From CAZCZR01 sp964503455 (GTDB lineage: Bacteria > Bacillota > Clostridia > UBA1381): DNA of 5,705 nt. Shown here one piece after another: positions 5,236-5,705 of this stretch (within the stretch, counting starts at the first letter, position 1; each line of letters begins with the position of its first letter). Location: contig CAZCZR010000088.1 of assembly GCA_964503455.1 (NCBI GenBank), positions 1 through 5,705 of the forward strand, read 5' to 3'. A program made the position numbers and the translations under genes. Under the pieces are notes generated by a model. The model did no database searches, was not told where the DNA came from, and was given only the letters and a program-made list of their open reading frames with translations.

Positions 5236-5705
5236 TCACGAGTTGTAAAGCTCGATCATTTTTCTGTCCAGCTCCTCCTGCTCCGGATTGGGCATATAGA
5301 GGCTTGCGTAGAGGGGATTCTCGCGTTCGGGGGCGTTCTTCGGCGGCGAGGTGTAAAGGCGTTCCCAGTAAATGCCCTTCCAGCCCTTGTCGATGGATAA
5401 GCGTATCGCCCACTCTATCTGCTCCGGCGGGAAGCTTTCAAGAAGCTCCGTTATTTTTGAGAGGATAGCCTTCTTTCCGTGTTCAGGCACGGGAAAACCG
5501 CCTTGCCTTGAATAATCAAACCAATCAGACAACGCGTTTTTAATATTTTTGGGGAAGCTAACGCTAACGCCGTCCGAGGCGCAGGCGCTTTGACAAGCGC
5601 CGTTATCTTCTTTGCTTTCCTCTGCTGTACTATCCTTTGCTTTGCTTTTATTTGCTTTACTGTCCTTTACTTTACTATTCTTTACTTTACTTTCCTTTGG
5701 TGTTT
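5236..5705 (-). CDS. C-terminal part of a phage-replication-protein-like hypothetical protein (5' end outside window)
   Basis: The reading frame is open from the stop TGA (5238-5236) to the window edge, giving 155 visible residues; a TTG start at 5532 would cut it short wrongly, because the upstream codons remain in frame and protein-like. Visible layout: a Lys/Ser/Ala-rich hydrophilic linker of five-residue repeats (residues 5-34: SKVKN, SKVKD, SKANK, SKAKD, STAEE, SKEDN), a short Cys/Ser/Ala stretch, then a helical domain at about 50-117 with AILSKITELL and EQIEWAIRLSIDKGWKGIYWERL, and a Pro/Glu-rich tail. The pattern of a KxxxLLxKLxxL helix, QIxxAIxxSI and GWKGIY recalls the C-terminal domain of Firmicutes phage replisome organisers and DnaD-like proteins, which often join a DNA-binding N-terminus through such a Lys-rich linker. 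That role is by resemblance only; the diagnostic N-terminus is missing. It could come from a prophage remnant or a chromosomal homologue. Confidence 0.75.
   Translation of the reverse strand, partial: TPKESKVKNSKVKDSKANKSKAKDSTAEESKEDNGACQSACASDGVSVSFPKNIKNALSDWFDYSRQGGFPVPEHGKKAILSKITELLESFPPEQIEWAIRLSIDKGWKGIYWERLYTSPPKNAPERENPLYASLYMPNPEQEELDRKMIELYNS
5584..5601. repeat. Perfect 7-bp inverted repeat beside the tandem repeats
   Basis: On the minus strand GGCGCTT (5601-5595), GTCA, AAGCGCC (5590-5584) forms a perfect stem-loop inside the coding sequence, directly after the last 15-bp repeat and before the helical domain. It encodes part of GACQSA. A strong GC dyad next to A-rich repeats is worth noting in a gene resembling a replication initiator, but may be chance. 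Confidence 0.6.
5602..5691 (-). repeat. Six decaying 15-bp tandem repeats within the linker of the replication-like gene
   Basis: Read on the minus strand, units start at 5691, 5676, 5661, 5646, 5631 and 5616. The best copies are AGTAAAGTAAAGAAT, AGTAAAGTAAAGGAC and AGCAAAGCAAAGGAT; later copies diverge toward AGTACAGCAGAGGAA and AGCAAAGAAGATAAC. Each encodes five residues of the S-K-x-K-D/N type and keeps the frame. A partial further unit (CCAAAGGAA) precedes the first at the window edge. The A-rich strand is the coding strand. Likely arose by replication slippage; could also serve as iteron-like DNA sites. Confidence 0.85.

Noticed and set aside
5228..5413. Minus-strand 61-codon frame
   Set aside because: It overlaps the replication-like gene in another frame and has no protein-family pattern.
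5530..5532. TTG at 5532 as the start of a 98-residue protein
   Set aside because: The same frame stays open to the window edge and encodes a continuous repeat linker and domain start (FPKNIKNA) directly upstream, and no ribosome binding site precedes the TTG. The gene is better read as 5'-truncated.
5602..5705. CRISPR-like array
   Set aside because: The repeats are contiguous 15-bp tandem units without spacers, and they keep the reading frame of a coding sequence.

Overview
The window looks like chromosomal DNA of an anaerobic Gram-positive bacterium, most likely a Clostridia-type Firmicute such as a gut or rumen lineage. This is inferred from four things: consensus sigma-A-type promoters, strong AGGAG-type ribosome binding sites, a transcription-terminating lysine riboswitch, and a large secreted LamG/Ig-like/beta-L-arabinofuranosidase protein. 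Base composition by eye is GC-rich in the genes and AT-rich at the promoters. No taxonomic marker gene is present, so the assignment is tentative.

All three genes lie on the minus strand, so transcription runs from high to low coordinates. (1) At 5236-5705 is the C-terminal part of a protein whose 5' end is outside the window. It has a Lys/Ser-rich linker encoded by decaying 15-bp tandem repeats, then a small domain resembling the C-terminal domain of phage/DnaD-like replication proteins. (2) At 5047-5235 is an AT-rich intergenic region with a near-consensus promoter and a leader hairpin. (3) At 1540-5046 is a 1168-residue secreted glycoside hydrolase of the GH127/GH146 beta-L-arabinofuranosidase group, with N-terminal LamG and Ig-like modules and an intact set of cysteine-nucleophile and zinc-ligand residues. 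(4) At 1116-1539 is a 424-bp gap. It holds a GC-rich hairpin with a downstream T8 run that probably ends the hydrolase transcript, then a TTGACA/TACAAT promoter, a complete lysine riboswitch aptamer, an antiterminator and an intrinsic terminator. (5) At 6-1115 is aspartate-semialdehyde dehydrogenase of the archaeal/fungal-like type.

The genes do not form one pathway. The hydrolase has its own promoter and most likely releases L-arabinose from plant arabinan or extensin-type glycans outside the cell. The asd gene is a separate transcription unit for the aspartate-to-lysine/threonine/methionine branch, switched off when lysine is abundant. The clearest regulatory result is the riboswitch: the P1 3' strand, antiterminator and terminator can be traced base by base and are mutually exclusive. 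No clearly new multi-gene system is visible. The least explained element is the repeat-bearing replication-protein-like fragment at the right edge.
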